DNA from: Paramecium sonneborni
Lineage: Eukaryota; Ciliophora; Oligohymenophorea; Peniculida; Parameciidae
NCBI GenBank assembly: GCA_905182985.1
Contig: CAJJDN010000049.1
Location: 358,050 to 422,049 of the forward strand
Direction of reading: 5' to 3'
Length of the DNA stretch: 64,000 bases
The position numbers and the translations under genes were made by a program. The notes beneath the pieces are model-generated. The model saw nothing but the letters and a program-made list of their open reading frames with translations, was not told the origin of the DNA and did no database searches. Positions 40,284 to 50,845 of the stretch are shown here, in pieces (the stretch's first letter is position 1; each line of letters begins with the position of its first letter).

Positions 40284-43200
40284 TCATTCTTTTTTTGTTT
40301 TGATTTCGATGGCTTTGGTCTATTCCCCTTTTTTTGCCTTATTCTTTTCAGATAAGAATTCTTCTCTTTTGAGTACTAATTCAACCCATTCAGGTTCATC
40401 AGGGATAACTCCTTCTATAACAAATTTGATTCCAATCACAATATGTTCAGCAACAATTAGGAATAAAAAGTTTCGAAGTCCAAGCTATTTATATTTTTAA
40501 GAATACATCAGTTTAATCTTCTGAAATATCTGGATCTTATCCTATTAAAGTATTTAATTATGCTTAATTAGCTTAATAAATTGATAAACAATTTGACACT
40601 ATTCCTATATATCCAACTAATTAGAGAATATCATTCCAAACACCTATACTTTTTTTTGGTTCTGCTATTGGTCTCTTTACAAATTTTCTATATCCATATA
40701 GAAGACCTTCTATATTAAGAATATTGAAGATTAAAATAGCAATAGGAATTATTTAAGACCCTGCACTAAACATTGTAGCCATGCAAAATTATGTCATCTA
40801 TATTAATATCATGATTTACAAAATAGGTAAATTATTCTACATGATTCGGAGGATCAATCATTCTTCTGTTTAATTCTATTTATTAAAGAAAATATTAAGT
40901 GGACATTCCTTTATCAAAAGATTTATTGATAGCACTAGTTTCAGTATCATAAACACTTATTCTTTAGACAGCTGCAAATTGTTTAGAAGTATTTTGTTTG
41001 AATTTATTGAAATCCCAATTAAATTTTATTTAGATAAAAAAGAAAGATAAAAGTGGAAGAAGAGTATATCTAATCAAATGAACAAGAGACCATATTATTG
41101 TAAAAGATATACTTAATAAATCTAATTCTTCAGAATCAGGTCGAATAATACTTCTATAAAATAATCTACCAAATGAATTTAGAAAAGTGAATGCAAAAAC
41201 TTTTAAGATATAAACATTCTCTCTTTCGTCTTGATATTAATGATTTTCATAAACTAAAGTATGTTTTGCAAAGAAATTAAAAATTTCATTAGTAATTAAG
41301 ATTGAAATAGCTAATATACATGCCCAAAGTGTATCATAAAATTAATCTCCTTCATTTATTTATTTAAGATAAAAATATCCAAATTATTCTCCACCAATAA
41401 ATATAATGGCTAAAAAAACTAATGGAGTGTTAGATTTGAAATATTTCCATTAGACATTTCTTGTATCTTTAATTTCAATGATATGAGTTACATCTTCAAT
41501 AATAAAAGCTCCTTTATATTAAGGTATCCATCTTCTTTATTCTTCAGCAACATGCATATCAAAATTGTACATAGTTTCACTTTATTTTCTCTTCCAAAAT
41601 TCAAAAAATATAGTTGCCCAAACAGCCATACATAAAGTATATATAGGAGCAACAGCATTAATAGATTCTCCATCTATAAAATGAAATATTCCAATCAATA
41701 ATCCTGGAACAGCAGGTAAAAATAACCATGTTGTAAAAAAACATAAGAAAACAAAAAACATTCCTATTTCTGCTCCAAAATATGAAGATAAAGCACTAAA
41801 TGTTCTACTTGATGATCTTCTTAATTAAAATGGCTCAAATAGTATATGAAATCGTTCATTCTTCCAAAACTTTAAAATCAATTCTTTCTCTTCTTCATCA
41901 TGTAAAGGGAAATGTTCTATCAATAAACCATCATTAATGAATTAATCAATATCAAATTCATCATACAATAATGTCTATAATATTTATTAATCATGAACAT
42001 GATGAAAATTTTCAAATTACTCTTAAATTTAAATATTAAAGGGACATAAATAAGCCTCTCTTGAATTATAAATCATCATTTTAGTTTCATTAGCTATTAA
42101 ATTTTTGAGTTTTTCATCAACTTTTAAACAATAATATGTATATTATTTATCTATAGATTCAATAGGTAAATATTTAAACATTCCTTTTTCAAAATTCTTT
42201 TTTTATTGAATATTGTAGAATTATTATTCTAACAATTGATTTTTACATCTTTACCATCCAACTAAAACATGATTATATCCTGATCTTAAATAATTCTTTT
42301 TAGAATTTTTATATAATTCTCTTCTCAAAAATTTGATTTCATTTAATCTTGATTAATCAAAAGCTTTCTGATTTCTAAAATTATATAAATTAGGATCTGC
42401 TCCTTTCTTTATTAATGCTTTTACAATATCTATATGACCTCTCTCAACTGCTACATGTAAAGCTGTCTATGGTTTATCTTTTGTCATTCTATTAATAACA
42501 TTATCAATTCTAAATTCCTTTACAGATTCTGACTCCAAATAATATTCAACTAATTCTTTTCTATTATTATAAACTGCTGCATGTAATGCATTTCTCCCTT
42601 TATATGATGGTTCAAAAGGAGAATACCTACAATTTATCAAAGGCTTAACTAAATCCAATCTTCCTAATGTACTTGCCCAAAATAAATATCGAAGTCCTAC
42701 TTAAGCTAATTGTTTTGTTGACTTAATGAATATATTGCTCTACTATAAATATCTATATGATTCATGTTCATCTGTAGATAACTCCAATTTCTTTTTATGT
42801 TCATCATTATCTAAATATTAAGCTAAGAACTTCATTATCATAAATTCTAACACTTTTTCATCTTATTCTCTATCATCCAACTCTTTCCCTGTCATCAATG
42901 CCAAATCAATTGGAAATTAATCTCTATCATTCGAATACAACACTAGAATCTCATTTCATTCATTTACTTAAGCTAGATTCCACAAACATCAATAACTTTG
43001 TTGTTTTTAAGTCTCCAAAAAAACAAGTCCAATGCAAAGGGTTGTTTATGCCTTGTTTCTTAAATTCATGTAGTTATGCTCCTCTTTCTAAAAGCAGTGA
43101 ACATATTGCAAACTTAGAACCTTCTTTCAGACTTTCTATATCTTAGTTATATCCTCTTACACATGCTAACATTATTGCTGTATTCCCTTTAACATTATTT

Positions 43201-43633
43201 TTTACTAAATACCTTTATTATCTTTTGAATTTATGTCTATACATTACAAATCCAGAAAATATTCAACCACATCATAATGTCCTCTATAAGCAGCCTATTT
43301 TAGTTTACTAATTACATAATGTAATGCGTTTCTACCATAATAATCTGTCTTTTTGCAAGCATCCTATAATTGTCTTGATGTCAAAGATATTAACTGATTT
43401 TTTATGAACTCTAACTTTCCATCTTATGCGGCCTAGCAATCCTCTATTTGGATACCTCCAATAAATTTATTTCATCATGGTTAAACAAATTCATCAATAT
43501 CAATCGTAAAAAAATAATAATAATATAATGTTCCATCAATTTCTAATTTTCTTCAAAGCCCCTTTACTTATTCATTTTTATTTTTCTAAGCATTTTATAA
43601 ACCAACAAAAAGTTATATTTTCTCCTTAATCAT
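40284..43633 (-). CDS. Ankyrin-repeat anoctamin (TMEM16) membrane protein
   Basis: The N-terminal third has ankyrin repeats (LLEAAQDGKLEFIKNQ, YYGRNALHYVI, GRNALHAAVYNNRKELVEYY, QTALHVAVERGHIDIVKALI). The rest matches anoctamins, calcium-activated chloride channels or lipid scramblases: SSYFGAEIGMFFVFLCFFTT, APIYTLCMAVWATIFFEFWK, HVEQFTYF ... MATMFSAGSQIIPIAILIFN, RKFVKRPIAEPKKSIGVWND, and LFLIVAEHIVIGIKFVIEG before EPEWVELV. Acceptable introns include a 22-base TAG intron near 40816, a 22-base TAG intron near 40513, a 26-base AAG intron near 43201 and a 25-base TAG intron near 42939. At the N-terminus two canonical introns (25 and 23 bases) are assumed because in-frame TGA codons otherwise appear, so the first 60 residues are uncertain. 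Total about 1070-1085 aa. Confidence 0.85.
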
Positions 43634-44521
43634 TTTTAATCTATTATCATCTCAATTAGCAACCTTTAAATTAATTTAATTACTATTTTTTATTCAAACT
43701 TCTATTAGAACTTACAATCACAAAGCTAATTTGAACTTAATTTTTATAAATTTTGTATTTAATTAATTTCTTATTTATAAATAATTTATTTTTATTAATT
43801 TAGGAATCTTCAATTTTTTTATTTTCAATCATCAAACAATCTTTCATTCATAATTTATCCATTTAGATAATGATCAAATTAATATTTCCTTTAGAATTAA
43901 ACTTATATATTTAAGCTAAAACTCTTTAGATTGTCTAATTAATTTAGCTTTTTCAAAATTTTTAATATAATTTAGCTTTAAATCCTAACTTAAAAAGTAA
44001 ATATATGTTACCTTGTTCAATAAACTTGTAGTCTTTAAAATCTCTTTTGTTAATACAAATCTACCAATAAAAAAAAATTTTAATTCATAATTGTTAAAAT
44101 AAAAAACATTAAAATTTTACAATCTTTATGTTTAAACCAAAAAGAAAATAGAATCTGTTGTAAAGAAAAATAAAAAATGAAGAATTTAATATGTTTGAAA
44201 GAAATTTTTATTTTATCAAAATTGTCTTGATAATTTATTTAATCAATAAGGAACTATGAGAATAGAGCAGATTAGAAACTGTTATGAGGTAAAATAATTA
44301 CAGATTCTATATTGCATTTAAACAGTAGAAGTAAAAATAAATTATAGAACTACAATAAGAATAATTTTTTTCAATTCATTTGTTAATAATATTAAATCAT
44401 TACTTTAAGTTTTACTCGTCCTAAAAATGGAACATAGGCTTATGATGCATTCAAATTGAAAAATAACAATATTTGGATATTTATCAACATAGCCTAATTA
44501 AATTAATTATAATAACAAAAC
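43634..44521. other. Intergenic, no gene seen
   Basis: A+T-rich DNA upstream of the ankyrin-anoctamin gene and of the 44522 gene, so it should hold two divergent promoters. No convincing frame. From 43935 onward it belongs to a duplicated block. Confidence 0.5.
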
Positions 44522-45279
44522 ATGTTTACAACTAAATCGCAATTTTATTAAGCTAGCTCAACAGGGCGGTTTCAATTTAAATTTAAGCCAAGTGTTGAAT
44601 TAGGAGGATTTCCAAGTTTGACACCCTGCAACTCTGACAAAAGAATGACAAGATTAGATTGGTTTGCTGGTCCATCTGATTAGTTGGGTAATACATATTC
44701 TCTATTTTGTTTTAGAAAAATAAAAAAAACATTGCACATCCAAAGAAAGCAAACATCATGAAGATTTATCGATTGGAAAGAGAACTTTTATTCAAGCAAA
44801 TAAAGAAACAGATGGATTGGTTAGCTTAGAAGAAATAATGCAAAGAAAATCTCGAGTGCCTACTTTTGAAAAGAAAAGGAATCTGTAAGAATTATTAGTT
44901 AATGTTAAGAATTCCAGTTCATTTCTTAGGAGATAAGAATTATCCCTATCCTGAAATAGAACCAAGTTTTTATAAATAAGATGATGGTCTGATTGCAGGT
45001 TCGAATATCAAAAATCGATTTCGACATCCTTTCAAAATATCAAAAAAGTATCACGGTTGAGTATTTGATAAAATCATAATTCATCCACTCGAAAATAACA
45101 ATTCTCATTTTAGAATTAGATTTAAATTTGTCGCAAACGTATTAAATATAAAATTCTTCATAACATAATTATTATCTGAGTTATTAATTTTTTATAAGAA
45201 TTTTAAAGTTCGAAATGATTCTTTTTTTGAAATATCACTTACTATTATAAGCTTAGGGTTATATTTTCTTTAAAAAAAA
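43935..45279. repeat. Direct repeat, copy 1 of 2 (1345 bases)
   Basis: Appears identical to 45281-46625, with a single N at 45280 between them. It contains the whole small gene 44522-44954. Most likely an unmerged contig overlap. Confidence 0.9.
44522..44954 (+). CDS. Hypothetical protein, 134 aa
   Basis: I do not recognise it. ATG 44522 opens MFTTKSQFYQASSTGRFQFK, followed by a Gly/Pro turn (VELGGFPSLTPCNSDKR) and a charged C-terminal half (ETDGLVSLEEIMQRKSRVP). One intron at 44688-44715 (28 bases, TAG) gives 135 codons ending in TGA. No signal peptide or membrane span. The basic, polar composition would fit a cytoskeleton-associated protein, but that is only a guess. An identical copy at 45868-46300 results from the duplicated block. 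Confidence 0.6.
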
Positions 45280-45280
45280 N

Positions 45281-46625
45281 CTAATTAATTTAGCTTTTTC
45301 AAAATTTTTAATATAATTTAGCTTTAAATCCTAACTTAAAAAGTAAATATATGTTACCTTGTTCAATAAACTTGTAGTCTTTAAAATCTCTTTTGTTAAT
45401 ACAAATCTACCAATAAAAAAAAATTTTAATTCATAATTGTTAAAATAAAAAACATTAAAATTTTACAATCTTTATGTTTAAACCAAAAAGAAAATAGAAT
45501 CTGTTGTAAAGAAAAATAAAAAATGAAGAATTTAATATGTTTGAAAGAAATTTTTATTTTATCAAAATTGTCTTGATAATTTATTTAATCAATAAGGAAC
45601 TATGAGAATAGAGCAGATTAGAAACTGTTATGAGGTAAAATAATTACAGATTCTATATTGCATTTAAACAGTAGAAGTAAAAATAAATTATAGAACTACA
45701 ATAAGAATAATTTTTTTCAATTCATTTGTTAATAATATTAAATCATTACTTTAAGTTTTACTCGTCCTAAAAATGGAACATAGGCTTATGATGCATTCAA
45801 ATTGAAAAATAACAATATTTGGATATTTATCAACATAGCCTAATTAAATTAATTATAATAACAAAACATGTTTACAACTAAATCGCAATTTTATTAAGCT
45901 AGCTCAACAGGGCGGTTTCAATTTAAATTTAAGCCAAGTGTTGAATTAGGAGGATTTCCAAGTTTGACACCCTGCAACTCTGACAAAAGAATGACAAGAT
46001 TAGATTGGTTTGCTGGTCCATCTGATTAGTTGGGTAATACATATTCTCTATTTTGTTTTAGAAAAATAAAAAAAACATTGCACATCCAAAGAAAGCAAAC
46101 ATCATGAAGATTTATCGATTGGAAAGAGAACTTTTATTCAAGCAAATAAAGAAACAGATGGATTGGTTAGCTTAGAAGAAATAATGCAAAGAAAATCTCG
46201 AGTGCCTACTTTTGAAAAGAAAAGGAATCTGTAAGAATTATTAGTTAATGTTAAGAATTCCAGTTCATTTCTTAGGAGATAAGAATTATCCCTATCCTGA
46301 AATAGAACCAAGTTTTTATAAATAAGATGATGGTCTGATTGCAGGTTCGAATATCAAAAATCGATTTCGACATCCTTTCAAAATATCAAAAAAGTATCAC
46401 GGTTGAGTATTTGATAAAATCATAATTCATCCACTCGAAAATAACAATTCTCATTTTAGAATTAGATTTAAATTTGTCGCAAACGTATTAAATATAAAAT
46501 TCTTCATAACATAATTATTATCTGAGTTATTAATTTTTTATAAGAATTTTAAAGTTCGAAATGATTCTTTTTTTGAAATATCACTTACTATTATAAGCTT
46601 AGGGTTATATTTTCTTTAAAAAAAA
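45281..46625. repeat. Direct repeat, copy 2 of 2 (1345 bases)
   Basis: Appears identical to 43935-45279, offset 1346. Copy 2 runs directly into the kinase gene at 46671. Confidence 0.9.
45868..46300 (+). CDS. Second copy of the 134-aa hypothetical gene
   Basis: Exact repeat of 44522-44954 inside the duplicated block, including the intron. Probably the same physical gene shown twice. Confidence 0.5.
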
Positions 46626-46670
46626 GACTTGAGATATATATTTTTATAATAAGTGAGATAAATTTTTTAA

Positions 46671-47838
46671 ATGAAATTATTATTATTTATGGGATAATAT
46701 ATTTCTTAATTATGCAAATATTTTAAAAAAGATGCTCTTTGCAAAGTTTAATAATAACCTACAGCCATATCTTTATCAATAAAATAAAGAACTATAATTA
46801 ATAATAATTCAGATGAGTATGATTCTGATTTTGAAGAGAGAGTAACAATTCAGAAAGAACCAGTTACAATAAAATCTTGGAAGAAAGGGGTATTTTTAGG
46901 ATAAGGATCATTTGGGGTAGTATATTAAGGATTCGAATTATAAACAGGAAGAGTATTTGCAATAAAATAGATCGAAATTCTTCTTGTTGACAAAGAGTCT
47001 TTAAACTCATTTTATTAGGAAATTTAGATATTGAGTTAATTAAAACATCCAAATATTGTTGAATATTATGGTTGTTCAAATGATGGTACTCATTTAAGTA
47101 TATTTCTTGAATATGCTGGAGGTAATTATTAAAGAATAGAATTTAGGGGGATCAATTGCATAGATATTAAAAAAATTTGGTAAATTGACTGAAAGTGTGA
47201 TCCAAAAATATACAAGAGACATTCTATAAGGTTTAATCTATTTACATCAGAAAAAAATTATACATAGAGATATCAAAGGTGCTAATATTATAGTAGACAC
47301 TAGAGGAGGATGTAAATTAGCTGATTTTGGTTGTAGTTTGATAGGATAATAATCTTATTCATTAAAAGGAACTCCAAATTGGATGGCTCCTGAAGTATTA
47401 AATCAATAAGAAATTGGAAGATACTCTGATATATGGAGTTTGGGATGTGTAGTTTTAGAAATGTTAACTGCTACACCTCCTTGGGGACATTTTGATAGTC
47501 CTTTATAGGCTTTATTCTAAATCTCTTCAAAGAAATGCACTCCTTTAATACCTAGCAATATTTCTGACAATTTAAAAGATTTTCTTGATTGTTGTTTATA
47601 ATATGAACCTAAATAAAGAAAAAGAGCTAAAGAACTATTAAATCATCCTTTCATTAATATTAAATCCCCTAAAAAATCCTTACAGAACATCAAGGTATAA
47701 TTAACATAAATTGAAGAATTTAAAGTAGTCCCTCAATAAAATGTTGCAGTTGCTTAACCTTAAAAGGAAGATTAAAATTCAAATTTTTCTGACATTTCTT
47801 CTTTATAAATTATTGATGAAAATTAATATTTTGAATGA
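46671..47838 (+). CDS. MAP3K-like (STE11/NPK1 group) protein kinase
   Basis: Serine/threonine kinase of 370-380 aa, nearly all kinase domain. Gly loop KKGVFLGQGSFGVVYQG, FAIKQIEI lysine, [18 protein letters not shown], hinge [18 protein letters not shown], catalytic loop [32 protein letters not shown], and [23 protein letters not shown] plus GGSIAxLLKKFG is typical of MAP kinase kinase kinases. One intron, 47122-47146 (25 bases, TAG), sits in the GGG hinge. Two in-frame starts exist: 46671 (MKLLLFMG) and 46689 (MGQYISQLC). The second exposes Gly2 with a nearby Cys, a likely myristoylation/palmitoylation signal, and may be the real one. The C-terminal tail is short and Gln-rich. Confidence 0.9.
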
Positions 47839-47929
47839 TATTAATTAACTATTTTTGTTTATGAAAAATAAATTTTTTTCCACTTCTGTTATAATTCTTT
47901 GTTTAATTTGATATTTTCGTTAAAATCTA

Positions 47930-49117
47930 TAACTTTCTTAATTTATTTTAAATTAAATATTTCATCTTAGGGTGAGGCAAGCAATTTTTAAAATTAAAAG
48001 TTTAAACACTCATTTAATTTATAAAATAGGCTTTGACATTCTTTACGACTCGAGTAATAATCAATGGAACTAAGACATTTCAAAAATAAAATTATTTTAT
48101 ATAATGCTCATAATCAAAAATAAAGAAGATAGAATTTTTATGAAGGCAGATGACATATCTAAACCAATTAACAATTACATCATGCATAAATATTGTGTTG
48201 CTCAAGTTAAATTTATTGAAACAAAGTTAATAAAGAATATATTCTCTTTTGACTATACAGAATTAAAAATTACAAAATCAAATCTTATTTATAAACAAAT
48301 CATAAAAGAATAGTTTTTTTGTTTATACAGTAATCACATATTATAAAATCTAGCAACATATCCTTCTATAATAAAAATAAATTAATTTATTTTTCTTAAA
48401 GAACTTGATTTTGAGTTAGAATATTAACAGTCGATTATAATTTAACGAAATTAAAAATGATTTAATTTAATGTATCTTGATTCAAAAGTAATATAATTGA
48501 ACTTATTGAGTGAGTATTTAATTTTTAAAAGATTGATATTCATTAAAATTTTTATCTTTATATTCAAATATTTTTAACAATTTTAGAATAATTATTCATT
48601 TTATCAATTTTAAAATTGTTCTCTATGTATTAGAAATTAATTATTCTTTTTTTATGATAAATTTCAAATTTGAATCTTAACATCATTGAGATAAGAATAG
48701 TTTGAAATATCCATTCAAAGCATATTCAATGAAGTAATCAATTTTCTCTAATTACTAATTGAATAGTTTTGAGGGTCTACTTTTTTAACATAAAAAATAT
48801 TTTCAGTTTAATTAATTAAGTGTTCATTAATACAAAGTATATTATTAATCAAAAATGTTTTAAATTAAATGTATTCAATGTGAATTTAAAGTATAAATAT
48901 TTATTTTTATTTTTTGTATAAGAAATTTTATAATAAACACATTTTAAGCAGAGATATTATGAATGAAGGAGAGAAATAATTTAACAATTAGTTTTTTTCT
49001 TGCTTGATGAACGTCATATAGGCAATAAATATTTTAGAATTTGATGTAATAAACAAATATGAAGAAAAATATTGTTATGTTATTTAAGATTTCAGTTGTA
49101 TCAGAGTAGATGTAATA
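47930..49117. repeat. Direct repeat, copy 1 of 2 (1188 bases)
   Basis: Appears identical to 49119-50306, with a single N at 49118. Probable unmerged contig overlap. Confidence 0.9.
48104..48460 (+). CDS. Doubtful open frame, 118 aa
   Basis: In the ciliate code this frame runs MLIIKNKEDRIFMKADDISK to TGA 48458-48460. It is open further upstream without an ATG (IGFDILYDSSNNQWNQDISK). It has no recognised domain and is A+T-biased. Open frames of this size occur by chance where only TGA stops, so it may not be a gene. A copy lies at 49293-49649 in the duplicate block. Confidence 0.2.
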
Positions 49118-49118
49118 N

Positions 49119-50306
49119 TAACTTTCTTAATTTATTTTAAATTAAATATTTCATCTTAGGGTGAGGCAAGCAATTTTTAAAATTAAAAGTTTAAACACTC
49201 ATTTAATTTATAAAATAGGCTTTGACATTCTTTACGACTCGAGTAATAATCAATGGAACTAAGACATTTCAAAAATAAAATTATTTTATATAATGCTCAT
49301 AATCAAAAATAAAGAAGATAGAATTTTTATGAAGGCAGATGACATATCTAAACCAATTAACAATTACATCATGCATAAATATTGTGTTGCTCAAGTTAAA
49401 TTTATTGAAACAAAGTTAATAAAGAATATATTCTCTTTTGACTATACAGAATTAAAAATTACAAAATCAAATCTTATTTATAAACAAATCATAAAAGAAT
49501 AGTTTTTTTGTTTATACAGTAATCACATATTATAAAATCTAGCAACATATCCTTCTATAATAAAAATAAATTAATTTATTTTTCTTAAAGAACTTGATTT
49601 TGAGTTAGAATATTAACAGTCGATTATAATTTAACGAAATTAAAAATGATTTAATTTAATGTATCTTGATTCAAAAGTAATATAATTGAACTTATTGAGT
49701 GAGTATTTAATTTTTAAAAGATTGATATTCATTAAAATTTTTATCTTTATATTCAAATATTTTTAACAATTTTAGAATAATTATTCATTTTATCAATTTT
49801 AAAATTGTTCTCTATGTATTAGAAATTAATTATTCTTTTTTTATGATAAATTTCAAATTTGAATCTTAACATCATTGAGATAAGAATAGTTTGAAATATC
49901 CATTCAAAGCATATTCAATGAAGTAATCAATTTTCTCTAATTACTAATTGAATAGTTTTGAGGGTCTACTTTTTTAACATAAAAAATATTTTCAGTTTAA
50001 TTAATTAAGTGTTCATTAATACAAAGTATATTATTAATCAAAAATGTTTTAAATTAAATGTATTCAATGTGAATTTAAAGTATAAATATTTATTTTTATT
50101 TTTTGTATAAGAAATTTTATAATAAACACATTTTAAGCAGAGATATTATGAATGAAGGAGAGAAATAATTTAACAATTAGTTTTTTTCTTGCTTGATGAA
50201 CGTCATATAGGCAATAAATATTTTAGAATTTGATGTAATAAACAAATATGAAGAAAAATATTGTTATGTTATTTAAGATTTCAGTTGTATCAGAGTAGAT
50301 GTAATA
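49119..50306. repeat. Direct repeat, copy 2 of 2 (1188 bases)
   Basis: Appears identical to 47930-49117, offset 1189. It continues directly into the 3' flank of the secreted-protein gene. Confidence 0.9.
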
Positions 50307-50350
50307 ACAATTTATGATTTTTGAATATTTAAAAATGAATGTTTTCATTC

Positions 50351-50706
50351 TCACTTTGGCTTAGTGCAGCCTTCAACTGGAATTCTAGCATTACAGACCA
50401 ATGAAGTTCCATACCAATTGCTTTCTTCCTTACATTCGCTTGCTTTGCAGCAATTTTATTAAGCTTTTCCACAACTCATACCTTTAGCAGCTGTACATTT
50501 TTATTGGCACTCTTTATCATAAGAAGTGTATCCATCAAATCCCCATTCATGATTTTTTGAAGCTGAGAATGAGTGACTCTTTTTCAATTTCAATTCAGCA
50601 TCTTTGATAAATTTAATAAAATACCTGATGGGGCAAATGAAAACATGAATGTTGCAACACAAACAACACATGCTAATAAAATCAAAAGTGTGATTTTTCT
50701 GTTCAT
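50351..50706 (-). CDS. Small secreted cysteine-rich protein, 110 aa
   Basis: Signal peptide MNRKITLLILLACVVCVATF, then a short polar region and a compact Cys-rich part: ECQQKCTAAKGMSCGKAQQN followed by CCKASEC, LVCNAR and VEGCTKPK. Nine cysteines lie after the leader, suggesting a disulfide-bonded secreted or vesicle-content protein. An intron at 50602-50624 (23 bases, ends AAG) is required: without it the frame hits TGA soon after the leader. With it the gene is exactly 111 codons. I do not recognise the family; trichocyst or lysosomal content are possibilities, not shown. Confidence 0.75.
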
Positions 50707-50845
50707 TATTTTAAATTAAGATTTTTAATTGCAGTTATTCATTTATAAAGTGATTAATTCAAAGAAATATATCTTAGCTAATATATTGTAGATGTGATAA
50801 GCATTTTACAATTTATTATAAATTATAGATAATCAAATTATATTA

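Larger units (their letters stand above)
47839..50350. other. Intergenic region, inflated by a duplication
   Basis: Nominally 2.5 kb between the kinase and the secreted-protein gene. Half of it is the second copy of a duplicated block, so the real distance is about 1.3 kb. One weak open frame is listed separately. Confidence 0.5.

Noticed and set aside
44990..45010. GGTTCGAAT resembling a tRNA T-loop
   Set aside because: No matching T-stem, anticodon arm or acceptor stem is found around it, so it is not a tRNA.
8253..50306. True tandem gene duplications
   Set aside because: Each repeat pair is separated by exactly one N, appears identical to the base, and begins and ends at arbitrary places inside genes, so assembly overlap is far more likely.
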